Positions 9,958-22,280 of a stretch of DNA of 64,000 bases are shown piece by piece. The notes beneath the pieces were generated by a model. The model did no database searches. It saw nothing but the letters and a program-made list of their open reading frames with translations, and had not been told where the DNA came from. The position numbers and the translations under genes were made by a program. Where the stretch lies: NCBI GenBank assembly GCA_950106755.1, contig OX467082.1:22940001-23004000 (forward strand), written 5' to 3'. The stretch's first letter is position 1. Each line of letters begins with the position of its first letter. Origin of the DNA: Climacium dendroides (taxonomy: Eukaryota > Streptophyta > Bryopsida > Hypnales > Climaciaceae).

Positions 9958-12900
9958 CTAGTATGCTCCTTGTGCTAATAAATTGTCTTCTACAGACAAC
10001 TCTATAGCGCCTACTAAGTTCACACTTTGCACTGGTCGAGGAAGTTGCCTGGGTGCTGCTAATCCCACGCTGTCCACTGTGGTGCTAATGAAGGCGTCTG
10101 CGGTGTCAACCACTTCCCACTTTGCTCTTGCTTCTTTGCGTAAGACAACTTTCCAACCTGGTCTATCGACAACATCTGAGAAGAAAACCTGCGTCGCCTG
10201 GCTAGCAAAGATGAAGGGCTCCGACAAGCGAGGGAGTTTGTGGCGGAAGTTGACAAGCAAGAAGCCGTCGTCATCTCGGACGTATGTTGGATTCCCACGA
10301 TTGTCGAATGGCTTCACCCACTCACATCGCAGGAGGATGACTGGCGTTTGCAATGCTCCGTAATCCAAGAGCAATATGTCCTGGAGAACACCAACATATG
10401 GAACTGATGCAGCCTCATCACTTTCGGTAGGCAGTGAAAACACCGATGCAACGCCGCTGTTGTAGCTCACCATTCGAGTAGATGTATCATCCTCAACTCG
10501 AAACCGGTTACCAAATGCCAACATCCTTGTATATCGAGTGGCCACTCGGGATGGCTTCTTGCTTAACAAGAGGCGATCCATGTCGTCTGGGTTCCGCAGG
10601 TTCAACTCAGTTTCATCCACGGTGTTCATAATCCAGTCTGCCAGTGCCGTAGTAGTAGTAGATGGATCTTGCTCAACCGTAGTCTGCCATTTCCTGCACA
10701 AAAATACAAAACACACTCACTAGTACGTCTGTAGTTGGTCACGCAAGGTACAATAAAAAGGGGAGAACAGTCAAGCAGTTGACGAACATTGCCAGGGGAG
10801 CTGTCACTAGCGTGACTAAAATCTGACTAGAAACAGTTGCGCGGAAGTCGAAAAGTTATGGAGGTGCGACTACTAAGTCACTCAGAAGTGACTAAGAAGT
10901 CACTACTGTATCAGTCATAGGCGACTGTGAGCCAACCATGTGGACCCGAAAGCCATTGCCCAAGAGAGGGAGGGATGCATGAAGGCGGCGGTTTAGACTG
11001 TTGCCAAATCTGAAACACCTGCCTACGGTTTAGGCTGTATGAAGGACTTACGCGTGAAGATCCTCCATAACTGACACGTTTGTTAGCACATACTGGTGAG
11101 CGACATCTCGAAGCTCGGGGTTCATGACATAGGGCCTTCCGGCGCCTTGCAGCACCTCCTCAGCGTCACCATATTCTTCATCTTCGTCCCAAATACGTCT
11201 CTGTGTGGGCTCAAACCGCTGCAAGTATTCTGTGATGAAACCTAGGCACTCTTCTTTCAAGTAGCCTTCCGCCATACACGCTTCCGATCGTGCCATGTTC
11301 CTCACATGGTTTTTCAAGACCTTCATGTAATGTTCTACCGGATACATCCAACGGGCGCTTACAGGTCCACAAAGGTCAAGTTCCTTCGCAAGATGATAGG
11401 GAAGGTGGGTCATTATGTCAAAAAAAGAAGGCGGGAACTCTATCTCCAACAATGCCATGCTCTCCGCAACATCGGCCTCGAATGATGCAAAGTCTGCTGG
11501 GTTGTAAACCTTTGTGCACAAGCGCCGGAACACCTTGCACATTCTCATGATAGCGAGACATGGCCCAGGTTGCATCAGCCCCCTAAGTGCCAATGGCAGC
11601 ACCTGTTGCATCAACACGTGGTAATCGTGTGACTTCAGGCCGCCAAAGTTCTTTTTGCGAATGCACTTGCCCAGGTCAGAGGAATAGCCGGACGGTGTCT
11701 TCAAGGCCTCCAGGCACCTTGCAAACTTATCAAATTCGTGATCTAACATAACATATGCAGCTCGAGGCTTGAGCATCTTCCCTACGTGATGGGGATTTGG
11801 CGTCAGCCACAAATGTCTGCGCAAATTCTGCCTCTGCAAATCCCTTCTCACTTTCACGGTATCCTTCTTCCCTGTTATTGTTTTCAAGAAGTTTTTGGAC
11901 AGATTCATCTCACAATGCATGACATCCAAGGTGTACCGGATCAGAAGCTTCTGCGTAGCCACAAAGAGTGGAGTGGCTTAGTAACAACACTTCATTGTTG
12001 ACAAGTTTAGCACTTCAGCCAACAGTAGGCATTTATTCCGTGTAGAAGACAGAATCCGGGAAATGGAGCCCCCGCTAGCACTAGCAGAAGTCACCGACAA
12101 GTGAACGTAAGAATAAAGCGCAACTTCCACACTACTCCGATGTGACTACTGGGACACTGAGACAGTAGCGTGAAAGTCACATATAAGTCGCCTTCATGCC
12201 TGAGGGACTTCAGATAGCAGTTGCACTCACCTCCCAGTAGGGCAATCTGTGAAGACTACTCAATCGTTTCACGCCATGCACCTTTGAAGGGTCCCCGGTT
12301 GCACCATCTTTGTGTCCCGCTGCTCTCCAAGCCGCGCAGTTCCTTGCATGCACAATTTGTTCCTCCACGGTGACTTCACGTGGTTTAGGCCTGGTTTCCA
12401 TTTTGCCGTCAAAGTGGTCCTTCATTGCAGGCGATCTATACGGATGATCTTCGGGCAACCAACGCCTAGTTCCAGCATACGTCTGCTTGTCCAATTCCAC
12501 GGAATGCTCGGCACCCAGATCTACACCACACCAAGGACAGGCCGCATATCCTTGATGGGAAAACCCTCCAACTGTGCCGTAGCCTGGAAAGTCATGGATA
12601 GTCCACAACAGCATGGCCCGCAGCTGAAATGACCTGCAGCCTACATCCTCTGTCACATCGTACGCAGGAATACCTTCCCATAACTGTAGCAACTCATCCA
12701 CGAGGGGCGCAAGGTACACATCGAAGTTCTCCAACGTCACGGACTCTTTACCGGGAATCAACAAGGCCAAGAGGAGGAAAAACTTCTTTGTAGTCAACCA
12801 TGGAGGAATATTGTAATTCAACAAAACAACTGGCCACGTGGACCAAGACGACCTATTTTGCTTGAACGGGTTTACTCCATCTGCTGCCAACGCAAAGTGA

Positions 12901-14039
12901 GTGTTCCGAGGATCATTTTGGAAGTTGGGGTCCACATTCTCGTGGAAGTGCCGCCACGCCTTCGAATCACATGGATGCCGGACAAGGCCGTCCCCGCCCA
13001 CACGATCACTGCGGTTCTCTACATGCCACACCATTAATTTGGAGATGGTAGGACTCCTGTACATCCGCTTCAGCCGAGGAATGATTGGAAAATGACGCAA
13101 GACTTTCAGAGGTAGAGCACGTTGCTCTTCGTCTTTGTAGCGGCGTCCTCCACACTTAGGGCAACGTACAGCTTCCGCATGCTCACCGCGGAAGAGTACG
13201 CACCCTTTCTCGCATGCGTGGATGGTGTTGTAAGTGAGACCCAATTTTGCGGTCAAAGCCTTTGCAGCATGGTACGTTTTTGGCAATGTGTTGTTCTGTG
13301 GAAGAAGGTGTAGCTGCAAGATACTAAACAACTCATTTGCACAGTGGTTGCTCACTCCGTGAACCGTACAGAGATTCATGAGCAATACTGTGGCTCCAAT
13401 CTTGTTGGATCTGGCACCTTCATATAAACGCTGCATGGAATCCTCCAATGTTTGGCCATCCGGGTCCACGTCGGCCTCAGCTCCATCAACGGCTGGTATA
13501 CCCGCCGTAGAAGGGTTGGGGTCGTCCCTGCACTCCTCCTCCTCCGCTGTGTCCTCCACGTCGTGATCCTCCCCCCGAAAATCTGCATGGACGGAGTCGG
13601 CAATTGCAAACGCATCGGTCACCTCACGACGCACTTGGTCCGCGGCATCTACAAGTACATCCTCATGCTGCAAAGCTTGTTCGATCATGCCTGCGGTGTC
13701 CACATTCGCGTCAACCTGAACCGGTTCTGCCACCACTGGTCCCCAGAATTCGTGCTCCCATTCTTCGTCCGAAGAGTCCCTGGCACCTGGACCTCTCCAA
13801 ATCCGACAGCTTGGATGTCTGCCATTTCGCAGGAGGTGCTCTTTCACGTTACGAATAAGTAACTTCCTTCCTCCACGGCATTTGTTGCACGGACAAGCCA
13901 ACCTCTTCAAGTGCTGCTCGGAAGCCCTCCGGAGCTCTCTACTCCACAGCCTATCATCCCGCAACCGCTGACGCCGACTATCATTGCATGGAAGTCTTGG
14001 ATCCATAATTGCCACGAGGTTTGCGCCGTCCAAATCCAA
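9958..14039 (-). CDS. CACTA tnpD-like transposase (Transposase-associated, Tnp2, DUF4218, DUF4216)
   Basis: Three exons in transcript order: 14039-12231, 11950-11052 and 10693-9958. Phases match at both junctions (0 and 2), giving about 1,147 codons with no internal stop. Exon 1 holds the transposase-associated domain with C-P-C-N-K-C near residue 50, then the Tnp2 domain with A-A-D-G-V-N-P-F, P-W-L-T-T-K-K-F-F-L-L and a C-P-W-C knuckle. Exon 2 is DUF4218-like (Y-T-L-D-V-M-H-C-E, K-S-H-D-Y-H-V-L-M). Exon 3 is DUF4216-like (C-E-W-V-K-P-F-D-N-R, F-A-S-Q-A-T-Q-V-F-F). Such proteins bind and cleave CACTA ends in the nucleus. The intact frame suggests fairly recent activity. Both introns carry clusters of the same AGTC(A/G)C words found at the element ends. 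Confidence 0.88.
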
Positions 14040-16447
14040 TAGCTCACCTGCGTTGAATGCATTGGCACAGATATGAAAACCACGTCACGAACAAGTACAG
14101 TATGCCGCAAACAAAGACTTATAACTGCAAATGTGGACACCGCCAGCTGAGGCGAACTCCTGTGCAACTTCTGAGTGACTTGGAGATGACTCGGCCATGA
14201 CTGGGGACAGATTGCCCGCTCATCCTGGCGTTGTCAACCAAATTCAAAGGGGAGGGGAGGTACTGGGCATGCGGTCCTCTCTCCATTGCACCCTAAGCAT
14301 CTGACTTCCACAATTCACATACATGCACATGTCCGTGACTAATGGGATAGCACATGCACTTCAGGTGCGACATGTGAGGAGGAAGACAATGAACATGAAA
14401 CAAAACAAAGAACCCAAAGCCCTCCCTTTTTTATTTAATAAGAGATTTGAAAAAACTGAGCCACACAGAGATCCTCTTCTTGGCACGAACGTGGAAACAT
14501 TCCGCTAGATCTGACAGTTTCCTCCACCCCCGTGAAATTCTAACCGATCACAGATATGCTTGTAACTGAGTTCTGGGGGGCGCTGCCTAACTTCGACCTC
14601 AATTGGAGGTACCCCGTCAACGCATGAGCGCTCAAAGATATGCCTCTAACTGACTTCAGCTTTGGATGGTATTCTTTCATCATTTCTGTGTTCATTTTCA
14701 ATGTAATTTGCTTTCAAATCCAAAACCACGAATGCCATTCATGTTCATTAGTACATACGTTGTGTCCTTAGACACCCCTGTCACATGACACTCATAAGAT
14801 TCAAGAAGCGAATGTGACAACATCGTCAACATGTCGTGGAGCAACTGAAGAGGACTTCAGTTCCTGTTCTGGGGTTCAGGGTTTTAGAAGTCACCTTTGA
14901 GTCGCAAAGAAGTCACCTTCGAGTCGCCAGGAAGTCATCGTAGCGTTGTAGGCGACTTATCGGTGACTATCGCTAGTTGTTAGGAGGGTTGGGTCCGCAG
15001 TCCTACATCCAACACAGGTGTTCTCACTAAGTCTCCGGGTCAGCACGCATCCAGTGAATTCATGTATACAGGGTGCTCCTCCCTGAACGGATCTATACAC
15101 TTCATGAGTCAGGGGTCACCCTTTCAAGTGACGATCATAACAAAATCAACAGCAAATACTGCCCCAAATCCTTCCTTCAGTCGTGGACAAGTCATTAGTT
15201 ATTGCAGGACTTCGCAATTGAATGCCCGCCGCCAAATTTGGCACGTCATCAAACCCACTACCTGATGTACCTACTTGTGATAAAAATGCACACCTACTTC
15301 AGGCTTCAAGAATTACACTTAGTGAGGCGGTTTGAACACAAGGGAAGACGAGGCCTTCTGTTTCCAAACTGCAGACGTTGGCATCGACCTTCTTCCTCCG
15401 TGCAGCTCGTACGCTTGCACTCCTCGCTGCTTCGATCCGAACAATTTGTTTTTTTACCTACACAGCCTCAAGCAGGAAGAAAACTGTCTCCCTCAGTGCG
15501 GTAGGCAAGAATTGTGGGCGTGGCGCGGCATGGAGTCTCTAGCAGTGGAGAAGGGAGAGTACGAGTTGGCGCGCGACAAGCGTGTGGCGGAAAATCAAGC
15601 AAAATTCGGGCCTCTTTTCAACTCGCAACTAGCGCCGTGAGTTTCTTCCTTACCTTGGTTTGTCCTTCAATTGTCCCTGCATTCGTGGCCGCCATGAATT
15701 GGAGACGATTCTGTGTCATCCACGCCGCGTGCTCCACCTCGCCGTCGACCGTGGACTCCAGAAATTGGCGGCGCATCCGAAAGCTGAGACTTGGATGGTT
15801 GTCTTTCTAGCCTTGCGTGTGTACTTCTGTGCACAGCCATGGTGCAAACCGTGTGTCTCTGCAGGAGACGTTGTGGTAGGGTTCGCGGTTTATGAGCTTT
15901 GGAAAATGCGCCGCCTATATGCGTTGGACACTGTGCAGTCGTCTCGGAGTTGTGCTGAAGTCTCAGCGTCTGATGTGTATCTTCTGTGTCACTTCGTGTA
16001 AGTGACGAGGGAGTCGTGGGGAAGTAACGTGACAGTGCACTGATTGAGGAATTGCCTTAAATCCCATTCCTCACCATTCGGCCACGTGGAACTGGTGGCA
16101 GCGTGGCCAAGGAAGTGCGCAGTTGCATAGGGGAGGCAGACGTAACCCTAGCGCTTCGTCTTTTTTGCAAGTGATGTTGTCTTTTCCTTGTAGGTGGCTT
16201 GTTTTGATTTCCTTTGTGCTTGTGCACCTGCTTCTTGAATTTGGCCATTGTATTGAACAGCCTGTTGAACCCTAAGCCACCTACGCCGCAAAGTGATCAG
16301 GACTCAGGAAAGAAGCGCAACCGTGAGGGTTCAATTCGACGAGAGAAGGGTCAACAGGTTGTGCGTAGGAGTAGCAGGTAGCGGGGCCTCCGAGGACGGA
16401 GCGGGAGGGGGAAGCGTAGTCGTGGAGCGGCGCCCGACGACTCCAGA
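14040..16447. other. Internal non-coding part of the CACTA element
   Basis: This lies between the start of the tnpD-like gene and the tnpA-like gene and should contain the promoters of both. Clusters of GAAGTCAC, GAGTCGC and GTGACT words lie at about 14160-14210, 14880-14970 and 15960-16030. Overlapping short frames at 15.2-16.0 kb show no recognisable domain and may be untranslated leader or exons I cannot place. Confidence 0.5.
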
Positions 16448-19400
16448 ATGAGTAGCGACCGCAATTCGTCCTCAAAGGCGACTAGGTCCAATGAAGAGGC
16501 CATCGCAAGAGGTATGATGCATTTAGCTATAGCTTGTACACATGTAGAGCCACTTTCAAAGTTGGAAGACGCTGCAGCAGGTAAAAATTGTCTCCCGCTT
16601 TCTTTGAAGGATATTAGGGTTTGGGATTGATCCCGACCACTTTTCTGCGTGGCGTTGTGGAGGTAGAAGCGCAATCTGAATTGCCCACTCCCGCAATGGG
16701 GAGTCCCAGAACAGCAACCGCCTATATTTTTCGGGGGGGTCATACGTAATTTTCTGCACAATCTAACGTTATGAACCGGAAGCCCGGGTTTGATTTGTTT
16801 TGCGCAGCTGTGGATGCATGGGGTCAATTGTGGGAGAGCTGAGCCTCCACTATAACCCATGTGGGTGCCTCTACAACTTAGGACATTCCTAGTCTTGCAA
16901 GATCGCTCATTCTGTGTTGTGCGACGTTGCAGAGGATGCATTGTTTGACTCCAGTTCCGAGGAGATGGAGGAAGCGGAGCCTCTGGTAGACAGGAGGGCA
17001 AAGCGCCACAAACCTAACCCTACCTTCAAGTTACCAAGGAAGCTGCCTGCAAGCAAGCCGACTTCGCGCGCACCCGCAGTAGTTGACGAGTATGAGGATT
17101 CAGGATGGCAGTGGCAGCTTGGGTAGTGGCTACCAAAGCCGGCACCCCCCCGGCAACCTACATGGAATACCCATGGACGATCCTCTCAGCAGGTTCGAGG
17201 GGAGGCAATGGACCGACCATCTGAGCACTCAAGTCGGCGGAAGAAGCGAACCGCTTATGAGTTCGGGAGAGAATTGATCACGGAGGGTCCCCCTAAACCA
17301 AACTTTGTGGAAGTGCTTGACGGGGGCGAAGTGGATCCTGGCTGCTCCGGGAAGAATGCGTGGGACCTGTCGGTGCGGAATTTTGTTCCAAAAGTATTGG
17401 ATATGAGCATCCTGGATTGGTCAAAGCACAAGCCTCACACCCTGCAGAAGCTGCGAGACCTTTTGGACAATGAATTTGAATATGTTGGGTCACCTTTGAG
17501 CATGGCTGCCTTCAGGACGACTGTCACAAGGTTTATGAAGTCGGAGAGGTCTCATTTGAAAAGCAAGTGGCTATTAAGTGGCTGTCCAGACCCGGAGCAC
17601 GCTGAAACCCCAATGCACATTGACCCCGAGCAATGGAAACGCCTAATTGTGTATTGGAACACTCCTGCACAGAAGGAGAAGTCTGCGAAGATGGCAGTAG
17701 CACGTCAAGGCGTCAAGGGTCTTAGTGCGGTAGGCAGGACAGGCAAAGCGGGGGTGGAAGCCTCACTGGTGAGGAATATTGTGAAATGAATGTATGCTTA
17801 CCCTTTTCTGGAAGTTTATGTACTTGTAGCCGCTAGTAATGGACGTCTTCGTTGCCTCATGTTCAATAGCAATGTGCGGTTTTCTTCTGATTGTGTGCAG
17901 AGAAGAAGACGGTCCATCAGCCCAACAATTACCGACATTGCAAAAGTCGTGCGGAGCACCAACGTGGATCTTGTAACCCAGAAAGTGGTATGTTACTCAT
18001 TCCGTTAAATTGCCCCTTTCTATGGGAAGTTTGTATGGTTCTTATGCGAGTTCTGTATTTGGATTACTAATGCTGAAGTGCTCATTACCTTCGACTGTTA
18101 GTTAGGTGAATCCGACTTATCCCCTTGTTTGCTGAAGTCATGTGTTGTACTGTGGTTTCTAGTGATTGTGTAGGTGCATTTAGCCATTCTGAACTTTTTA
18201 AGGAAAGAAATGCCGTGACTACTATTGGGAATTAACCATTTCAGTGGATTATTGGTGGCTACTAATCCACTGTCGCTGTAGAGTCGTCTGTCAGTCATTT
18301 GGAAGTAATCCCGTTGTCGCATTCTTTTTTGAATGTGAACATGTAATATATGTTGTGTCAATGAGTTCTCTTTCAGTTATGTCTGAGTGTCAATTAAGTG
18401 TCAGTCCTCCCCAAGTTTGATGAGTCTCAGTTTAGGGAGATGGAATGTAAGTTTCAGTTCTGGGAGGTTGAGTTTGAATGTGAGTCAATTCCTTGCCTGA
18501 GGTATGTCTGATTTCTGTATGAGTTCTGGCCGTACCTATGTTAGGTGTGACTTTGTCCCATGTACTTCTTCTACAGCTCTAAGTCACTTGATTTACTCTG
18601 GTTAGCTTGGGACATGTTAGTTGCGTTTAGCCAATGTGAACTACAAGTGGACACACAGTATGAGGAACGTGTAAGTCAGGCACATGCATTGCTTTGTGGA
18701 CCTTAACCATTCAGGTGTTGCCCTATGAGGGAGTAATCCAGTAGTACCTTAGAATTGGCATGGACTCGCGTCACGGTGCATGGAAGTAACACCTCAGTCG
18801 CAACGAAGTCGCGACGTAGTCGTATCGCAGTCGTCGTGAAGTAGTGCTTCAGTCGCTTAGAAGTCTATGTGTACTCGCGGAATACTGAACGCATGCTGAC
18901 TAGTGACTCTATCACGACAGTGAGGGAACTTGCAGTTCGTTAGTTGGGGACCATAAGGTCAGGGTGCGTTTATTTTCATAACGAGGGTGGGGTTGCACAG
19001 GATTCTAGTTTGCAACGGCAAATTGACGAATTGAAGAAGGATGTGGACGGGAAATTCGGGCAAATCATGGCGACTACAGAAGAAATGAGGACCATGTTCG
19101 AACAATTCATGCGGAAGTCTGACATGGGGGACGATGGTAGCCCGTCCATAACTCACTCCGCGCTGGAGCATCAATCATCCCGTGGTCAGAAAGGAGTCGA
19201 CGCTCAGGGGGTGCTTCTTGCCGCTTTGACGGGTTTGCTTGGCGCCGAAGCTAACTTGGTGCTGCAGGACGGTGCCTCAGCAGGTCGAAGTAAACCACCT
19301 AAACCAGTGATTGAACAAATTGTGACCGCCCGGCATGAAGAAGTGACACTTTCTTCTGAATCTGAGATGTCCCTCAAGGATCCGCCACCCACGCGTGTTG

Positions 19401-21291
19401 CACCAATCCGCCACCCACGCGTGAAGACAGCCCTTGTTGATACAGTAACAGCCGCCAGTGGAGGAGGGCTTATTGACAAATGTGATTGTGCAGTACTGTC
19501 CGTAGCCCAAGATGCTGCAACGGAATTGGAGAAGCCTGTCGAAGATGCCAGTGTGGATGACAAGGTTTATGAATTAGTCACCCTTGCCGCAGATGTTGGA
19601 GCCGCAAATGCTGGAGCCGCACATGCTGGACCGCCCACTGTTGTCGTGGCTGGAACCCCTGCTCAGGAGGAGGTTTGCGCTGAGGAGGGTGGAAAGTCTC
19701 CTCCGAAACAGCAGCCTGCGGAAGCTGCAGTGCTGTCCCCGGGTCCCCCGGATGTACCCTCCGAAGTTCGTGAGGATGGCGCTGATTCCTCCCCAGAGGA
19801 CTCTGTACCGTTGGTCCGGCCTGATCCCGTGCAGAAGAAAGGGAGGAAGGCGGCAAAGTCTCCAAGCAAGGTAACAGCCCCCTCCGACGTCCTTCATTGC
19901 ACGTCGAACGAGGCCAGGCTTTCCTTGTCAATTTGTGAACTCGTGCGCAGTTGGATCTGTGAGCGGCAGAAATTATTGGTCTTCAATGTTCATGGCACTT
20001 TGGTGGACTGCAGTTTGCTTGCAGGGCGAAATCCTAATAGTAGAATCTGTGGGACCACAAAGACGCATGTGAGGAGAGTGGTCATGAGGCCTTGGTTGAA
20101 ACCCTTTCTCTCTAGATGTTTTCTCCATTTCAATGTAGCCTTCTGGGGTAGCAGCAGTGAGTCCTACATGGGTGACGTAGTCCCCACTATGCTTGCCGGT
20201 CTCACAGGGCCGTATGAAGTCCCATTGTTTTCTTGGGCTGGTAAGCATTGTGGCGGACCAGAGGGAGAAGACGGGAACCCGGTGTTGGAGGGAAAGAACT
20301 TGTCAAAGGTGTACGACAGGTGGCCGGAATTCTCTGCTTTGAATACCGTGATTGTAGATAGCAAAGTCTCTAGAGTAGCTTGCAATCCTTCTACAAATGT
20401 TCTCATCACTGTTCCTTTCTACGTGAAGTGGCTGCGTTTGCTGGCAGACGACAAAGACTACTTGAAATGCTACCTGTGGCCCTTGTTGGAAGCCCTCTCT
20501 TCCAGCCCCAACATCCCAAGCTTCCGTACAAAGTATCCCGAAATTGTCACTGACTCTGTGGCCCACATGTTGGACAAACGACGAACTAGCTCTGGCTATG
20601 ACTTCCTAGACGTTGTCGCAGGTGAGGAGGCGGGCATAGCACATGCCCGCTGTCCACTGGTGTGCTCTACCTGACCTACCCTTTTGCTGAATTTTTGATG
20701 GGTTTCGTGTATGTGTGCAGGTCAGGAAGCCATCCACGAGGGCGAAGTCTGCGGCAAACAAGGATGCCAACCCGCTTAGGGTAAGCTCCAATACTTGGAA
20801 AATCTCTTGGTAATCCGCTTTTCTTGTTTTTATATTGTCTAAGCAAAATTTTAGTCACGTGCCAGTCGTGCGGCAGTTTTGAGTAGAAGAAGCAAGTCAT
20901 AGTGTAGTTCTTGGCAAGTGACGTGCCACTCACATTCACAGGGGGCGCGTTTGAGAGAAAACGCTGGATTTTGGTAGACATGCCTTGGGACTCTGAAGAA
21001 CCGATCATGTGGTTTCCTGTGCAGTTCAAGGTCGGCGACGAAGTATTTCTCATGAATCCGAGGGCCGTGAAGCAGAAAGTGGCGTTGGGGACCATCAATG
21101 GTGTACCAGGTGAACACCAATTCTACGGTCAAGATATCCCAAGGGGGTGGTGGAGGGTAGATGTGCGCCTTGTTTTGCAGGCGGGTGTGTCTCTGATGTT
21201 TCCCAACGAAAAAGGAGATCAATATATGATTGAAGACGTCAAGGGTTCAGTCGCAATGTGGGGGGAAAAGAGCTTGAAGTTGGTTGCGTGA
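16448..21291 (+). CDS. CACTA tnpA-like gene with Transposase_24-like, FCP1/HAD-like and C-terminal CACTA domains
   Basis: Multi-exon gene; likely exons are 16448-16511, 16933 to about 17122, about 17193-17768, 17901-17987, 19001-20659, 20721-20780 and 20942-21291. The second, third and last junctions are not settled by phase. The 17.2-17.8 kb exon resembles plant Transposase_24 (D-P-E-Q-W-K-R-L-I-V-Y-W-N). The 19.0-20.7 kb exon has a coiled-coil start, an acidic middle, then a region like the FCP1/NLI-interacting-factor phosphatase fold: L-L-V-F-N-V-H-G-T-L-V-D, R-P-W-L-K-P-F, F-W-G-S-S, N-T-V-I-V-D-S. The nucleophile Asp is Asn, so it is probably not catalytic. The last exon (V-G-D-E-V-F-L-M-N-P, G-T-I-N-G-V-P) matches the C-terminal module common in plant CACTA second genes. 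The role of the FCP1-like part is unknown. Confidence 0.65.
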
Positions 21292-21639
21292 GGCCTCCTC
21301 TTTGTACTCTCTCCGGCAAGGGAGGCGGGCACATTTACTTTGTGTACATTGTAGTATATCCTGGAGGATGGAGGTGGTCTATCCGTACCTTAGCAAAACA
21401 TTTGCCTTCTCAACTCTCCCAAATCACAATTTTCTGTTGTTGAAATCTAATGACTATAATATGAAAGTTCTAGCAACAATTCTGAGTATGAGGTTCTAGT
21501 CATGTCTGTGGCACTCAGGTCATCCGTGTTATTACTTTGTTTGTGTTAGTATGTAGAAATTGCCCACTAGTATGCTTGAATGGAGAACGGATTCACAGGC
21601 TACGCTAGTACTCTGTAGTCCAGCAATTTGCAGTCACTA

Positions 21640-22242
21640 CTGTATCCTCCACAATAAGATGATTTAACGCAACTGCATAGCAACTTTAACAATACACCAT
21701 AATCACTACTCAATGACTGATCCGTGACTTCACCAGTCTCCGTTGCCCACCCCTAACTGCCTCGCGACTTCAGTGCAACTTCCTCGCGACTTACCCACGA
21801 CTGTGAAGTGACTGAAGCGGCACTCACAATACACTTCCAGGACACCGTTAAACACCCCTAAACGCCTACTTTATAGTGTGCCACGTGTCAAGTTCCGATT
21901 GGCTGTCGAAATCCGTACCATGACTAGAAAGTGACTGCGCCGCGACTGGCACTCCAAGTAACTCCAGCGAATCAGCGCTTGCCATGTCAACGTTCAAACC
22001 GCGTGTGCCGGGCACACGCCCTTGTCCACCTCAGCTTCGGGCAGTGGATGTCTCATCCCTTTTGTCATCCCTTCTCCGGCTGCCCTCTGTTGGATGGTGC
22101 TAATATAATAGCACCCGTGACTGCTATACGACTCAACTAATATGACTGCAGGGCCCGCAGTCGTATATTAGTCACACGACTGGAATACGACTTCTACGCA
22201 GTCGTATGTGCCAGTCACAGAAACTCCAACTTTCTTGTAGTG
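21640..22242. repeat. Right subterminal region of the CACTA element
   Basis: GTGACT, GCGACT, ACGACT and their complements recur about every 15-40 bases up to the terminal repeat at 22231-22242. Near the end, ATACGACT and AGTCGTAT pair as inverted repeats at about 22115-22205. Confidence 0.7.
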
Positions 22243-22280
22243 ATGGCACCTTATATTTTTCTACAAAATAACACTATACT

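Larger units (their letters stand above)
9215..22242. mobile_element. CACTA (En/Spm-type) DNA transposon, about 13 kb
   Basis: The left end reads CACTACAAGAAAAGT and the right end ACTTTCTTGTAGTG, a 12-base terminal inverted repeat of CACTA type. Both ends carry dense subterminal (G/A)CGACT and GTGACT words. Inside are a tnpD-like gene (minus, 9958-14039) and a tnpA-like gene (plus, about 16448-21291) in convergent-outward order typical of autonomous plant CACTA elements. It begins within exon 3 of family P copy 1. The expected 3-base target duplication is not seen: GAC precedes the left end and ATG follows the right end. The sequence to the right does not resume the copy 1 gene, so a rearrangement or deletion has occurred at one side. 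Confidence 0.85.

Noticed and set aside
15062..16001. Plus-strand frames inside the CACTA element before the tnpA-like gene
   Set aside because: No recognisable motif and no convincing splice connection; kept only as possible leader sequence.
9958..22242. Reading the CACTA minus and plus genes as host genes
   Set aside because: They lie between matching CACTA terminal repeats and have CACTA-specific domains.
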